Source: Neptuniibacter sp.
GTDB lineage: Bacteria; Pseudomonadota; Gammaproteobacteria; Pseudomonadales; Balneatricaceae
DNA: 11,851 bases
NCBI GenBank assembly: GCA_024686055.1
Contig: JAIBDV010000048.1
Span: 1-11,851, forward strand
Direction of reading: 5' to 3'
Positions 1 through 5,769 of this stretch are shown here, piece by piece. The notes beneath the pieces are model-generated. The model saw nothing but the letters and a program-made list of their open reading frames with translations. It was not told the origin of the DNA and did no database searches. How positions within the stretch are numbered: the stretch's first letter is position 1; each line of letters opens with the position of its first letter. Both the position numbers and the translations under genes were made by a program.

Positions 1-164
1 ATAATCTCGTCAACCCCGGCGTACACCTGCTTCAACCGCTCAGGTAACGCGTCACCTTTAATGCGTATACAACCACTGGTCACATACTCATTGCGACCAC
101 CCACACTGTTGATAATACCGAACCCGGTAATGCGTGAACCTGGGTCTATTCCTAAAATCAGCAT
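1..164 (-). CDS. ruvC: Crossover junction endodeoxyribonuclease RuvC, N-terminal part (runs off the window)
   Basis: RuvC is the dimeric nuclease that cuts Holliday junctions, working with the RuvAB branch-migration motor. Only the first 54 complete codons are in the window. The translation begins MLILGIDPGSRITGFGII and continues with SGCIRIKGDALPERLK and VYAGVDEII, matching the E. coli N terminus almost position for position. It includes the first catalytic aspartate (D7, in the GIDPGS motif) of the RNase H-like fold. The ATG at 164-162 has an AGGAAA ribosome-binding site about 11 bases upstream. It is transcribed away from yebC with its own promoter at 208-237. In related genomes ruvA and ruvB follow, which would place them outside the left edge. 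The other catalytic acidic residues cannot be checked here. Confidence 0.96.
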   Translation of the reverse strand, partial: MLILGIDPGSRITGFGIINSVGGRNEYVTSGCIRIKGDALPERLKQVYAGVDEI

Positions 165-207
165 TGCCTGATTAATTTCCTGTATATATAAACAGTATTG
201 ATGGGCG

Positions 208-237
208 ATTCTAGCAGCCTTGTAGCCCACGCTGCAA
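208..237 (-). promoter_or_regulatory. Probable sigma70 promoter of ruvC
   Basis: Reading the minus strand, TTGCAG (237-232) is followed after 18 bases by TAGAAT (213-208), which differs from TATAAT at one position. The predicted start of transcription is near 201, about 35 bases before the ruvC ATG. It lies just downstream of the yebC terminator, so ruvC would be a separate transcription unit from yebC. No LexA-type CTG-N10-CAG box is evident. Confidence 0.55.
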
Positions 238-241
238 AAAC

Positions 242-271
242 AAAAAAGCCGAGGACAGGCCTCGGCTTTTT
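242..271 (-). terminator. Rho-independent terminator after yebC, possibly bidirectional
   Basis: A seven-base-pair GC-rich stem, GCCGAGG (248-254) with CCTCGGC (260-266), encloses a five-base loop. A-runs and T-runs flank it on both sides, so a U tract follows the hairpin on either strand. It lies 19 bases past the yebC stop and most likely ends the zinc-ribbon - aspS - yebC operon. Confidence 0.92.
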
Positions 272-289
272 CTAAACAAAACGGAAAGC

Positions 290-1030
290 TCAGTCTTCCA
301 TCGCTTCTACTGGAATATCCGCGTTATGGTAGACCTCCTGGACATCATCCAGGTCTTCCAGCGCGTCAATCAGCTTCATCACCTTACGACCCGTCTCAAC
401 ATCAAGTTCAACGGTCGTTGAGGGAATCATCGACACTTCAGCATGCACTGGCTCAAAACCAGCATCTACCAGACCCTGCTTCACATCCATGAATTCCTGC
501 TGGGTGGTAAAAACATCCACCGAGCCATCATCATTGGTGACGACATCCTCCGCCCCGGCGTCCAGGGCAGCCTCCATCAACGCATCTTCATCAACGCCAG
601 CTTCGTAAGATATCTGGCCTTTTTTCTCGAAAAGATACGCCACAGAACCACTGGTTCCCAGGTTACCGCCAAACTTATTAAAGCCTGAACGGACCGCAGC
701 AACAGTACGATTGACGTTATCAGTCATGGTTTCGACCAGTATCGCAACACCGTTCGAACCATAGCCTTCGTAGGTCAGCTCGTCGTAATTATCGCCTTCA
801 CCACCACCGGCACCGCGGGTAATCGCTTTATCAATGGTGTCTCTTTTCATGTTGGAACCCAGCGCCTTATCAACCGCTGCGCGCAGGCGCGGGTTATCGT
901 CCGGGTTACCACCACCTTCTTTTGCTGCAACCACCAGCTCGCGGATCACCTTGGTAAAGATTTTGCCGCGCTTGGCATCCTGTGCCGCTTTGCGGTGTTT
1001 AATGTTGGCCCACTTGGAATGACCTGCCAT
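290..1030 (-). CDS. yebC: YebC/PmpR (TACO1) family protein
   Basis: A 246-residue protein, the same length as E. coli YebC, opening with the family signature MAGHSKWANIKHRK and continuing with AAQDAKRGKIFTK. The family was first described as DNA-binding transcription regulators (PmpR controls quorum-sensing genes in Pseudomonas aeruginosa). Later work on bacterial YebC proteins and mitochondrial TACO1 points to a ribosome-associated factor that relieves stalling at proline-rich stretches; which role applies here is inference. The C-terminal part is acidic, with DALEDLDDVQEVYHN near the end, as is usual. The ATG has a strong GAGGTG site six bases upstream. The gene starts 57 bases after aspS with no terminator between, and a strong terminator follows, so it is probably the last gene of the aspS operon. 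Confidence 0.95.
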   Translation of the reverse strand: MAGHSKWANIKHRKAAQDAKRGKIFTKVIRELVVAAKEGGGNPDDNPRLRAAVDKALGSNMKRDTIDKAITRGAGGGEGDNYDELTYEGYGSNGVAILVETMTDNVNRTVAAVRSGFNKFGGNLGTSGSVAYLFEKKGQISYEAGVDEDALMEAALDAGAEDVVTNDDGSVDVFTTQQEFMDVKQGLVDAGFEPVHAEVSMIPSTTVELDVETGRKVMKLIDALEDLDDVQEVYHNADIPVEAMED

Positions 1031-1087
1031 TTATATCACCTCAATCCAGTGACGACGACCCGAAAGGGCCGCCATCGGGTTGCATTA

Positions 1088-2869
1088 TTAGCTGGCTGTT
1101 TCAGCTGTTTCTTTCTTACGCAGGCGGATATTCAGCTCACGCAGCTGTGCTGCACTCACCTGCCCCGGCGCTTCTGTCAGCGGACAGGAGGCACTCTGCG
1201 TTTTCGGGAAGGCGATTACTTCACGGATGGAGTCGGTGCCGGTCATCAGCATGATCAGACGGTCCAGACCAAACGCCAGACCACCGTGTGGAGGCGCACC
1301 GTATTTCAGCGCCTGCAGCAGGAAGCCAAATTTATCTTCGGCTTCTTCGTCGGAGATACCCAGAGTCTCCAGTACAGTTGCCTGCATCTGCTGATCGTGG
1401 ATACGGATAGAACCCCCACCCAGCTCACAGCCGTTCAGAACCATATCGTAGGCACGGGACAGCGCTTCCAACGGGTTCGCCTTCAGCTCTTCTGGTGAGC
1501 AGCTTGGTGCGGTGAACGGGTGATGTAGTGCCGTCAGACCACCGTCAGACGTCTCTTCAAACATTGGGAAGTCAACTACCCACAGCGGTGCCCATTCGCA
1601 CTGCGCCATGTCCAGATCTTCACCCACTTTGATACGCAGGGCACCCAGTGCTTCAGAAACGACTTTTTCCTGATCGGCACCGAAGAACACGATATCGCCG
1701 CTCTGCGCGCCCAGACGTTCCATGATTGCCATGGTGACATCTTCGCCCAGGAACTTGATGATCGGCGACTGCAGACCTTCAACGCCTTTCTCAATCTCGT
1801 TGACCTTGATCCACGCCAGACCTTTAGCACCGTAGATGCTAACGAACTTGGTGTATTCGTCGATGTTCTTACGGGTCAGCTTAGCGCCACCTGGTACTTT
1901 CAGCGCTGCAACACGACCTTTAGGGTCTTTGGCAGGGCCAGCAAATACCTTGAACTCGATCTCAGCCATCAGATCAGCAACGTCCACCAGCTCCATCGGG
2001 AAGCGCAGGTCCGGCTTATCGGAGCCGTACTTCTGCATCGCTTCGGAGAATGGCATGCGTGGGAAGTCACCCAGATCAACACCTTTCAATTCCAGGAACA
2101 GCTTGCGGATCATGGTTTCAGTCATACCCATGATACCGTCTTCATCCATGAAGGATGTCTCGATATCGATCTGGGTAAATTCTGGCTGACGGTCAGCACG
2201 CAGATCTTCATCACGGAAGCAACGGGCGATCTGGTAGTAGCGGTCGAAGCCAGACACCATCAACAGCTGTTTGAACAGCTGTGGCGACTGCGGCAGCGCG
2301 AAGAACTGACCTTCGTGCACACGGCTTGGTACCAGGTAATCACGGGCGCCTTCAGGGGTCGCACGGTTCAGGATCGGTGTTTCGATATCCAGAAAGCCGT
2401 GGTCATCCAGGTAGCTACGGATCTCATTGGTCACCTTGGAGCGGAAACGCAGCTTGTCCTGCATTTCAGGGCGACGCAGGTCAATGTAACGGTGACGCAG
2501 ACGTACGTCCTCGCCCACTTGCTGGTGTTCATCCAGCTGGAATGGAGGGGTTTCTGATTTATTCAGAATGACCAGCTCTTTGCCCAGTACCTCGATCTCA
2601 CCTGTTAGCATCTCAGCGTTGATCGTCCCTTCAGGACGGTCACGCACCAGGCCTTTAATCTCGATTACGTACTCATTACGTACGCTATCAGCCAGCGCGA
2701 AACTTTCTTCACGATCAGGATCAAATACCACTTGGGTGATACCTTCACGGTCACGCACGTCCAGGAAGATAACACCACCGTGGTCACGGCGACGGTGTAC
2801 CCAACCGTTCAGGACAATCTCTTCACCGATATGTTCTTTTCTCAGGTCGCCGCAATAATGGCTGCGCAT
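1088..2869 (-). CDS. aspS: Aspartyl-tRNA synthetase, probably the non-discriminating type
   Basis: Class II synthetase of 593 residues that attaches aspartate to tRNA-Asp. The N-terminal anticodon-binding OB domain covers roughly residues 1-105. Class II motif 2 is at 218-237 (FRDED then RADRQPEFTQ), the bacterial insertion domain is at about 285-420, and motif 3 is at 531-544 (AFGLDRLIML). The ATG at 2869 (protein MRSHYCGDL) is chosen because it matches the E. coli and Pseudomonas N termini; an in-frame ATG at 2923 would add 18 residues absent from those homologues. Residue 30 is His and residue 81 is Gly. In P. aeruginosa AspRS the equivalent residues (His31, Gly82) allow recognition of tRNA-Asn; E. 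coli has Leu and Lys. The enzyme therefore probably also makes Asp-tRNA-Asn for GatCAB to amidate. The gene lies between the zinc-ribbon gene and yebC, all co-directional. Confidence 0.97.
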   Translation of the reverse strand: MRSHYCGDLRKEHIGEEIVLNGWVHRRRDHGGVIFLDVRDREGITQVVFDPDREESFALADSVRNEYVIEIKGLVRDRPEGTINAEMLTGEIEVLGKELVILNKSETPPFQLDEHQQVGEDVRLRHRYIDLRRPEMQDKLRFRSKVTNEIRSYLDDHGFLDIETPILNRATPEGARDYLVPSRVHEGQFFALPQSPQLFKQLLMVSGFDRYYQIARCFRDEDLRADRQPEFTQIDIETSFMDEDGIMGMTETMIRKLFLELKGVDLGDFPRMPFSEAMQKYGSDKPDLRFPMELVDVADLMAEIEFKVFAGPAKDPKGRVAALKVPGGAKLTRKNIDEYTKFVSIYGAKGLAWIKVNEIEKGVEGLQSPIIKFLGEDVTMAIMERLGAQSGDIVFFGADQEKVVSEALGALRIKVGEDLDMAQCEWAPLWVVDFPMFEETSDGGLTALHHPFTAPSCSPEELKANPLEALSRAYDMVLNGCELGGGSIRIHDQQMQATVLETLGISDEEAEDKFGFLLQALKYGAPPHGGLAFGLDRLIMLMTGTDSIREVIAFPKTQSASCPLTEAPGQVSAAQLRELNIRLRKKETAETAS

Positions 2870-2979
2870 AGTTCTCAATTCCCGTTGCTCACAGGACCCG
2901 CCGATCAACGGGTCGCTAATCAATATTCAAAAAGTCGTTGGGCTTACGCCATGGGTGTTGCTGCTATATAGCCTGGCCG

Positions 2980-3213
2980 TTATCCGCCAGTACTGGAGCC
3001 ACCCGATTCACCCGCCAGATTTTTCTTCTGACCGGTTTTAAAGTCTGTTTCATACCAGCCACCACCCGACAGTCGAAACCCCGGGGCAGAGACCTGTTTG
3101 GTCACATCTTCTGCATTGCAGGCCTTACAGGCAGGCGCAGGCGCATCGCTGCGCATCACCAGCTTTTCAAACGTATGGCCGCAGCTGTTGCACTGAAAAT
3201 CAAAAATAGGCAT
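2980..3213 (-). CDS. FmdB-family zinc-ribbon protein
   Basis: A 77-residue protein with the FmdB/CxxC zinc-ribbon pattern. Cys8-x2-Cys11 and Cys29-x2-Cys32 should bind one zinc, and the conserved tail motif FRLSGGGWYETDF follows at residues 46-58. The extreme C terminus is glycine/serine rich (GESGGSSTGG) and probably disordered. The name FmdB comes from a proposed regulator of formamidase/acetamidase genes; no clear biochemical role is known for these small proteins, and a regulator function is not shown by the sequence. The ATG has AGGA about 12 bases upstream. The gene is the first of the probable operon with aspS and yebC, an arrangement I recall from other gammaproteobacteria, which hints at a link to translation. 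Confidence 0.9.
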   Translation of the reverse strand: MPIFDFQCNSCGHTFEKLVMRSDAPAPACKACNAEDVTKQVSAPGFRLSGGGWYETDFKTGQKKNLAGESGGSSTGG

Positions 3214-3268
3214 GGACTACCGGTTCCTGAATACTACGATACACGCTGTCACAGACAGAAAGCGGCGA

Positions 3269-3297
3269 ATTATAACTGATTTCACACCAACTGACAG
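3269..3297 (-). promoter_or_regulatory. Sigma70 promoter of the zinc-ribbon - aspS - yebC operon
   Basis: On the minus strand CTGTCA (3297-3292, four of six to TTGACA) is separated by exactly 17 bases from a perfect TATAAT (3274-3269). Transcription should begin near 3262, giving an untranslated leader of about 48 bases before the zinc-ribbon ATG. It is the best promoter in the window. The -35 hexamer lies inside the palindrome at 3291-3304. Confidence 0.72.
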
Positions 3298-3304
3298 GTG
3301 TCAG
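3291..3304. promoter_or_regulatory. Operator-like palindrome over the operon -35
   Basis: CTGACA-GG-TGTCAG is a 14-base sequence with perfect six-base arms around a two-base centre. Two bases is too tight for a good RNA hairpin, but the size suits a dimeric DNA-binding protein. It overlaps the -35 hexamer of the operon promoter, a classical repressor position. No known regulator consensus was recognised, so the function is inference. Confidence 0.35.
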
Positions 3305-3305
3305 C

Positions 3306-3337
3306 CATCACAGGACACGGGGCTACGCCCTGTGATG
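3306..3337. repeat. Inverted repeat with two competing hairpins, downstream of the HIT gene
   Basis: CATCACAGG (3306-3314) pairs perfectly with CCTGTGATG (3329-3337) around a 14-base loop. The loop together with the right arm can instead form CACGGGGC (3316-3323) with GCCCTGTG (3327-3334), seven of eight pairs. The two structures exclude each other. The element lies 24 bases past the HIT stop codon and upstream of the zinc-ribbon operon promoter. It lacks a T tract, so it is not a standard terminator, though it may mark the end of the HIT transcript. Confidence 0.5.
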
Positions 3338-3360
3338 GGCAGAAGAAAGGGATTACCGGC

Positions 3361-3804
3361 TTATTCTGGAACAAATTCGATTTCAGCATCCATCAAAAAC
3401 GCCAGCTTATGGCGCAGATCATGAATCGCACTGTCACTATACGGCACCGCAGGCAGCGCCCCCCAGACAGGCCCGGGCCAGGCCGGGTCAGACTCAAAGC
3501 GCACCACGTGATGCAGATGCAGCTGCGGCACCATATTGCCCAGCGTTGCTACATTCATCTTGCGCGCAGCAAAGATATCGGCCAGATTTTCAGCCAGAAA
3601 CACTGACTCATGCATCAGCTGACGCTGATCGCTTTCCGACAGGTGATAAAGCTCGCTAACCTCAGCCCGCCGGGGGACCAGAATAAACCACGGATAGTTA
3701 CTGTCATTGGCCAATAACAGGCTACACAATGGAAAGTCCCCCAATACAACACAGTCGGCTGCTAATTGTGGATGCAGCTCATATTCCAGTTCTAACTCAT
3801 CCAT
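3361..3804 (-). CDS. HIT-domain (histidine triad) nucleotide-binding family protein
   Basis: A 147-residue protein with the HIT fold layout. An N-terminal strand region leads to NDSNYPWFILVPRR (33-46), then a long helix, then NMVPQLHLHHVVRF (90-103) carrying the active-site motif. The triad is read here as Gln94-x-His96-x-His98, so the first histidine is replaced by glutamine while the central one (usually the nucleophile) is kept. I recall the same replacement in related gammaproteobacterial HIT proteins, so it is probably a subfamily trait. HIT enzymes hydrolyse or transfer nucleotidyl groups from dinucleotides or nucleoside phosphoramidates; the substrate here is unknown. The ATG has AGGAG nine bases upstream. 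It is divergent from the DUF482 gene. Confidence 0.88.
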   Translation of the reverse strand: MDELELEYELHPQLAADCVVLGDFPLCSLLLANDSNYPWFILVPRRAEVSELYHLSESDQRQLMHESVFLAENLADIFAARKMNVATLGNMVPQLHLHHVVRFESDPAWPGPVWGALPAVPYSDSAIHDLRHKLAFLMDAEIEFVPE

Positions 3805-3848
3805 AGGTATGCACTCCTGGCAGGTTAACCCTCAGCAATCGGTGATCA

Positions 3849-3879
3849 AAAATACCTGACACGGATGCTGGGTAATCAA
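3849..3879 (-). promoter_or_regulatory. Possible promoter of the HIT gene
   Basis: On the minus strand TTGATT (3879-3874) and TATTTT (3854-3849) are 19 bases apart, a little longer than ideal. Both hexamers are only moderate matches. The position, about 45 bases before the HIT ATG within the 130-base divergent gap, is reasonable. No equally good promoter was seen for the DUF482 gene on the plus strand of the same gap. Confidence 0.28.
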
Positions 3880-3934
3880 TAGAGATCAGGTTACCATCGA
3901 TCTTTCTATTTCATGACACTATTTATATAAGACT

Positions 3935-5065
3935 ATGCTGTCGCTAAAGATTCACCACCAGATAAACGAAATAAATCAGGCCGACTGGAATCGACTGTGC
4001 GGCACCGACTATCCCTTTCTGCGTTACGAGTTTTTGCAGGCGCTGGAAACCACCGGTTGCGTCGGGCCTGAACAGGGCTGGCAGCCACTACACCTGACCG
4101 TCGAACAGGCTGGCGAGATTGTTGCCGTTATGCCGCTGTATATGAAACGCCACTCCTGGGGCGAGTATGTCTTTGATTGGGCCTGGGCGGACGCTTATCA
4201 GCAGCATGGCATAGACTACTACCCAAAACTGGTCACTTCCATCCCGTTCACACCGGCACAAGGCCCTCGATTAGGCCACAGCATAGACCTGAGCATACTT
4301 ATCCCGGTGATAACCCAGGGCCTGAAAGAACTCTGCGAAACTACCGGCGCTTCCGGCTGGCATACTCTGTTTCCAAGCCATGAACTTAAAGACGCCTTCA
4401 AAGACCAACAGCTGTTATCCAGACTGGGAAGTCAGTACCACTGGTTTAACCACGACTTCAGCAGCTTTGATGATTTTCTCGCGACCTTTAACTCACGCAA
4501 GCGTAAAAACTTGCGCAAAGAACGCACCAAAGTACAGCAACAGGGCGTGCAGCTGACGACTCTTAGCGGCCATGAAATCACTGATTGCGAGCTACAGCAC
4601 TTCTACCGTTTTTATCAGCTTACCTACCTCAAACGAGGCCGCCAGGGCTACCTGACACCAGAGTTTTTCCAGCAACTACGTGACCAGATGCCGGAACAGC
4701 TCGTTATGGTCATGGCCAGTGTTGATCAGCGCCCCGTGGCAGCCGCCCTGTCACTACGCTCCGACGATACGCTATATGGCCGCTACTGGGGGTGCCTGGA
4801 AGAATACGATAGCCTGCATTTCGAAACCTGTTATTACCAGGGTATCGAATACTGTATCAGGGAAGGTTTAACACGGTTTGACCCTGGCGCTCAGGGGGAG
4901 CATAAAATCCAGCGTGGCTTCCAGCCGGTGGAAACCTGGTCCTGCCACTGGATTAAGGATGCTGGATTTCGCCCGGCTGTCGCCCGCTTCCTTAACGAAG
5001 AAGAGCAGGCAATGCGGGCGCAGATCAAAGAACTGACCGGCTGGCTACCATTCAGGCAGGACTGA
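3935..5065 (+). CDS. DUF482 / FemAB-like GNAT-fold acyltransferase family protein
   Basis: A 376-residue protein of the COG3146 (DUF482, PF04339) family, placed in the GNAT/FemAB superfamily and often labelled peptidoglycan-biosynthesis protein without direct proof. Visible family stretches are PFLRYEFLQALE (27-38), MPLYMKRHSWGEYVFDWAWA (66-85), a basic segment SRKRKNLRKER (187-197) and YGRYWGC (281-287). Towards the end are FDPGAQGEHKIQRGF (315-329) and the closing acyltransferase-like half. No signal peptide or membrane segment is seen, so it is probably cytoplasmic. The ATG is the only plausible start after an in-frame stop at 3914, but it has no good ribosome-binding site; the AT-rich TTTATATAAG just before it raises the possibility of a very short leader. 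Its 3' end is 10 bases from the convergent gene at 5076-5420. Confidence 0.85.
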   Translation: MLSLKIHHQINEINQADWNRLCGTDYPFLRYEFLQALETTGCVGPEQGWQPLHLTVEQAGEIVAVMPLYMKRHSWGEYVFDWAWADAYQQHGIDYYPKLVTSIPFTPAQGPRLGHSIDLSILIPVITQGLKELCETTGASGWHTLFPSHELKDAFKDQQLLSRLGSQYHWFNHDFSSFDDFLATFNSRKRKNLRKERTKVQQQGVQLTTLSGHEITDCELQHFYRFYQLTYLKRGRQGYLTPEFFQQLRDQMPEQLVMVMASVDQRPVAAALSLRSDDTLYGRYWGCLEEYDSLHFETCYYQGIEYCIREGLTRFDPGAQGEHKIQRGFQPVETWSCHWIKDAGFRPAVARFLNEEEQAMRAQIKELTGWLPFRQD

Positions 5066-5075
5066 GCCGCCCTGT

Positions 5076-5420
5076 TCAGCTATAACGCGACATATACTGT
5101 TCGATCACATCACAAACCCGATCATTCAGACGTTGCTCAAAGTCCGCCAGTGAGCTGCCCAGCATTTCCAGATACATGTCCGTTTTCTCATCGCTAAGCC
5201 GTTTTTTCTGGATCTGATACTCAAATTCCGGCTCAGCACTATCCTTACGCGGAATAATAAACCAGTCAACGAAGTGCTGATCAAACACTGCAAAGGACTT
5301 ATTGGCAAACCGGCAAAATGGCTCTACGTGACTGTCACCTTCAGGGCCAAGGCAACCCGCTTCAATACGCGCAATAACGCTGAGTCGCATATTTGCAGGG
5401 ATCTGAGCTGTTTCGTTCAT
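5076..5420 (-). CDS. Conserved-looking small protein of unknown function
   Basis: A 114-residue soluble protein that I cannot assign to a named family. Visible features are LSVIARIEAGCLGPEG (13-28), followed by HVEPFC (31-36), an aromatic block VFDQHFVDWFIIPR (46-59) and an acidic, helical C-terminal half. There is no signal peptide, membrane segment or clear catalytic motif. The start is taken as ATG at 5420 because AAGGAAGG lies six bases before it; a TTG at 5426 abuts that Shine-Dalgarno sequence and is unlikely. The frame is open throughout and the base composition resembles the neighbours, which supports a real gene. It converges on the DUF482 gene with only 10 bases between the stops. 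Confidence 0.72.
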   Translation of the reverse strand: MNETAQIPANMRLSVIARIEAGCLGPEGDSHVEPFCRFANKSFAVFDQHFVDWFIIPRKDSAEPEFEYQIQKKRLSDEKTDMYLEMLGSSLADFEQRLNDRVCDVIEQYMSRYS

Positions 5421-5466
5421 TATCAACCTTCCTTTTTAGGTGATTACCAGCCAGTACAATACCTGC

Positions 5467-5493
5467 CAATATTCACAAAAACACCGAATATTG
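5467..5493. repeat. Perfect 8-base inverted repeat, operator-like
   Basis: CAATATTC (5467-5474) and GAATATTG (5486-5493) are exact reverse complements separated by 11 bases. The centre-to-centre distance of 19 bases is close to two helical turns. A third, imperfect copy of the half-site (CCAATACTGAATA) begins near 5508. The element lies about 50-75 bases upstream of the minus-strand gene at 5420 and over 200 bases from purC, so it more likely serves the former. No T tract follows on either strand, which argues against a terminator. Confidence 0.45.
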
Positions 5494-5689
5494 CCCACCT
5501 CAGGGGCCAATACTGAATACTAAGTGCTGACTTCGCAGGAGGGAACATTTTTTATTGAAAATACGATTAAAGTATTGAAGTTAAAGAACTTCCACGACCG
5601 ACCGCTCAGTAGGTTTTAGTAATAAATGCCCGTGACTGCCATTCCTAAACCAGCCAGTGCCGGACATTACTGGCCCCCGCTGGCAGATC

Positions 5690-5698
5690 TGCTAAAAT
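5690..5698 (+). promoter_or_regulatory. Extended -10 promoter of purC
   Basis: TGC followed directly by TAAAAT (5693-5698) is an extended -10 element with one mismatch to TATAAT. The upstream -35 region (CTGGCC at 17 bases) is poor, as often tolerated with an extended -10. Transcription would begin near 5705, leaving a leader of about 65 bases. AGGA lies about 10 bases before the purC ATG. Confidence 0.5.
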
Positions 5699-5769
5699 GC
5701 CGCTCCTGAAAACTGCCTTGCGCAGCTTCTCAGCCCCTACTATTTCCCTAGATACAGGACAGTTTCGCA

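Larger units (their letters stand above)
5421..5769. other. 349-base intergenic region between two divergent genes
   Basis: This AT-richer gap separates the minus-strand unknown gene from plus-strand purC. It holds an inverted repeat at 5467-5493, a small hairpin GAAGTT-AAAG-AACTTC at 5577-5592, and the purC promoter at 5690-5698. An AGGAGG at 5537-5542 precedes nothing that looks like a gene. No PurR-type operator (ACGCAAACGTTTGCGT) was seen near purC, and no convincing promoter for the minus-strand gene. Confidence 0.6.

Noticed and set aside
1058..1080. ACCCGA / TCGGGT hairpin between aspS and yebC
   Set aside because: Only six pairs with an 11-base loop and no T tract, so not a terminator; too weak to list as a feature.
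995..1498. 167-residue open frame on the plus strand across yebC/aspS
   Set aside because: Antisense shadow of the aspS 3' end, with no domain, no plausible ribosome-binding site and unlikely composition.
2870..2923. Upstream ATG giving an 18-residue N-terminal extension of AspRS
   Set aside because: The extension is absent from E. coli and Pseudomonas AspRS, and the segment contains a GACCCG-N8-CGGGTC dyad (2895-2914) that looks like leader DNA. The ATG at 2869 gives the conserved N terminus.
5524..5619. 31-codon frame (GTG start) near an AGGAGG in the gap before purC
   Set aside because: The AGGAGG lies inside the frame and not before its start, the peptide has no recognisable features, and nothing else supports coding.
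5600..5769. PurR operator or purine riboswitch upstream of purC
   Set aside because: No ACGCAAACGTTTGCGT-like palindrome and no conserved purine-riboswitch core were recognised in the leader.
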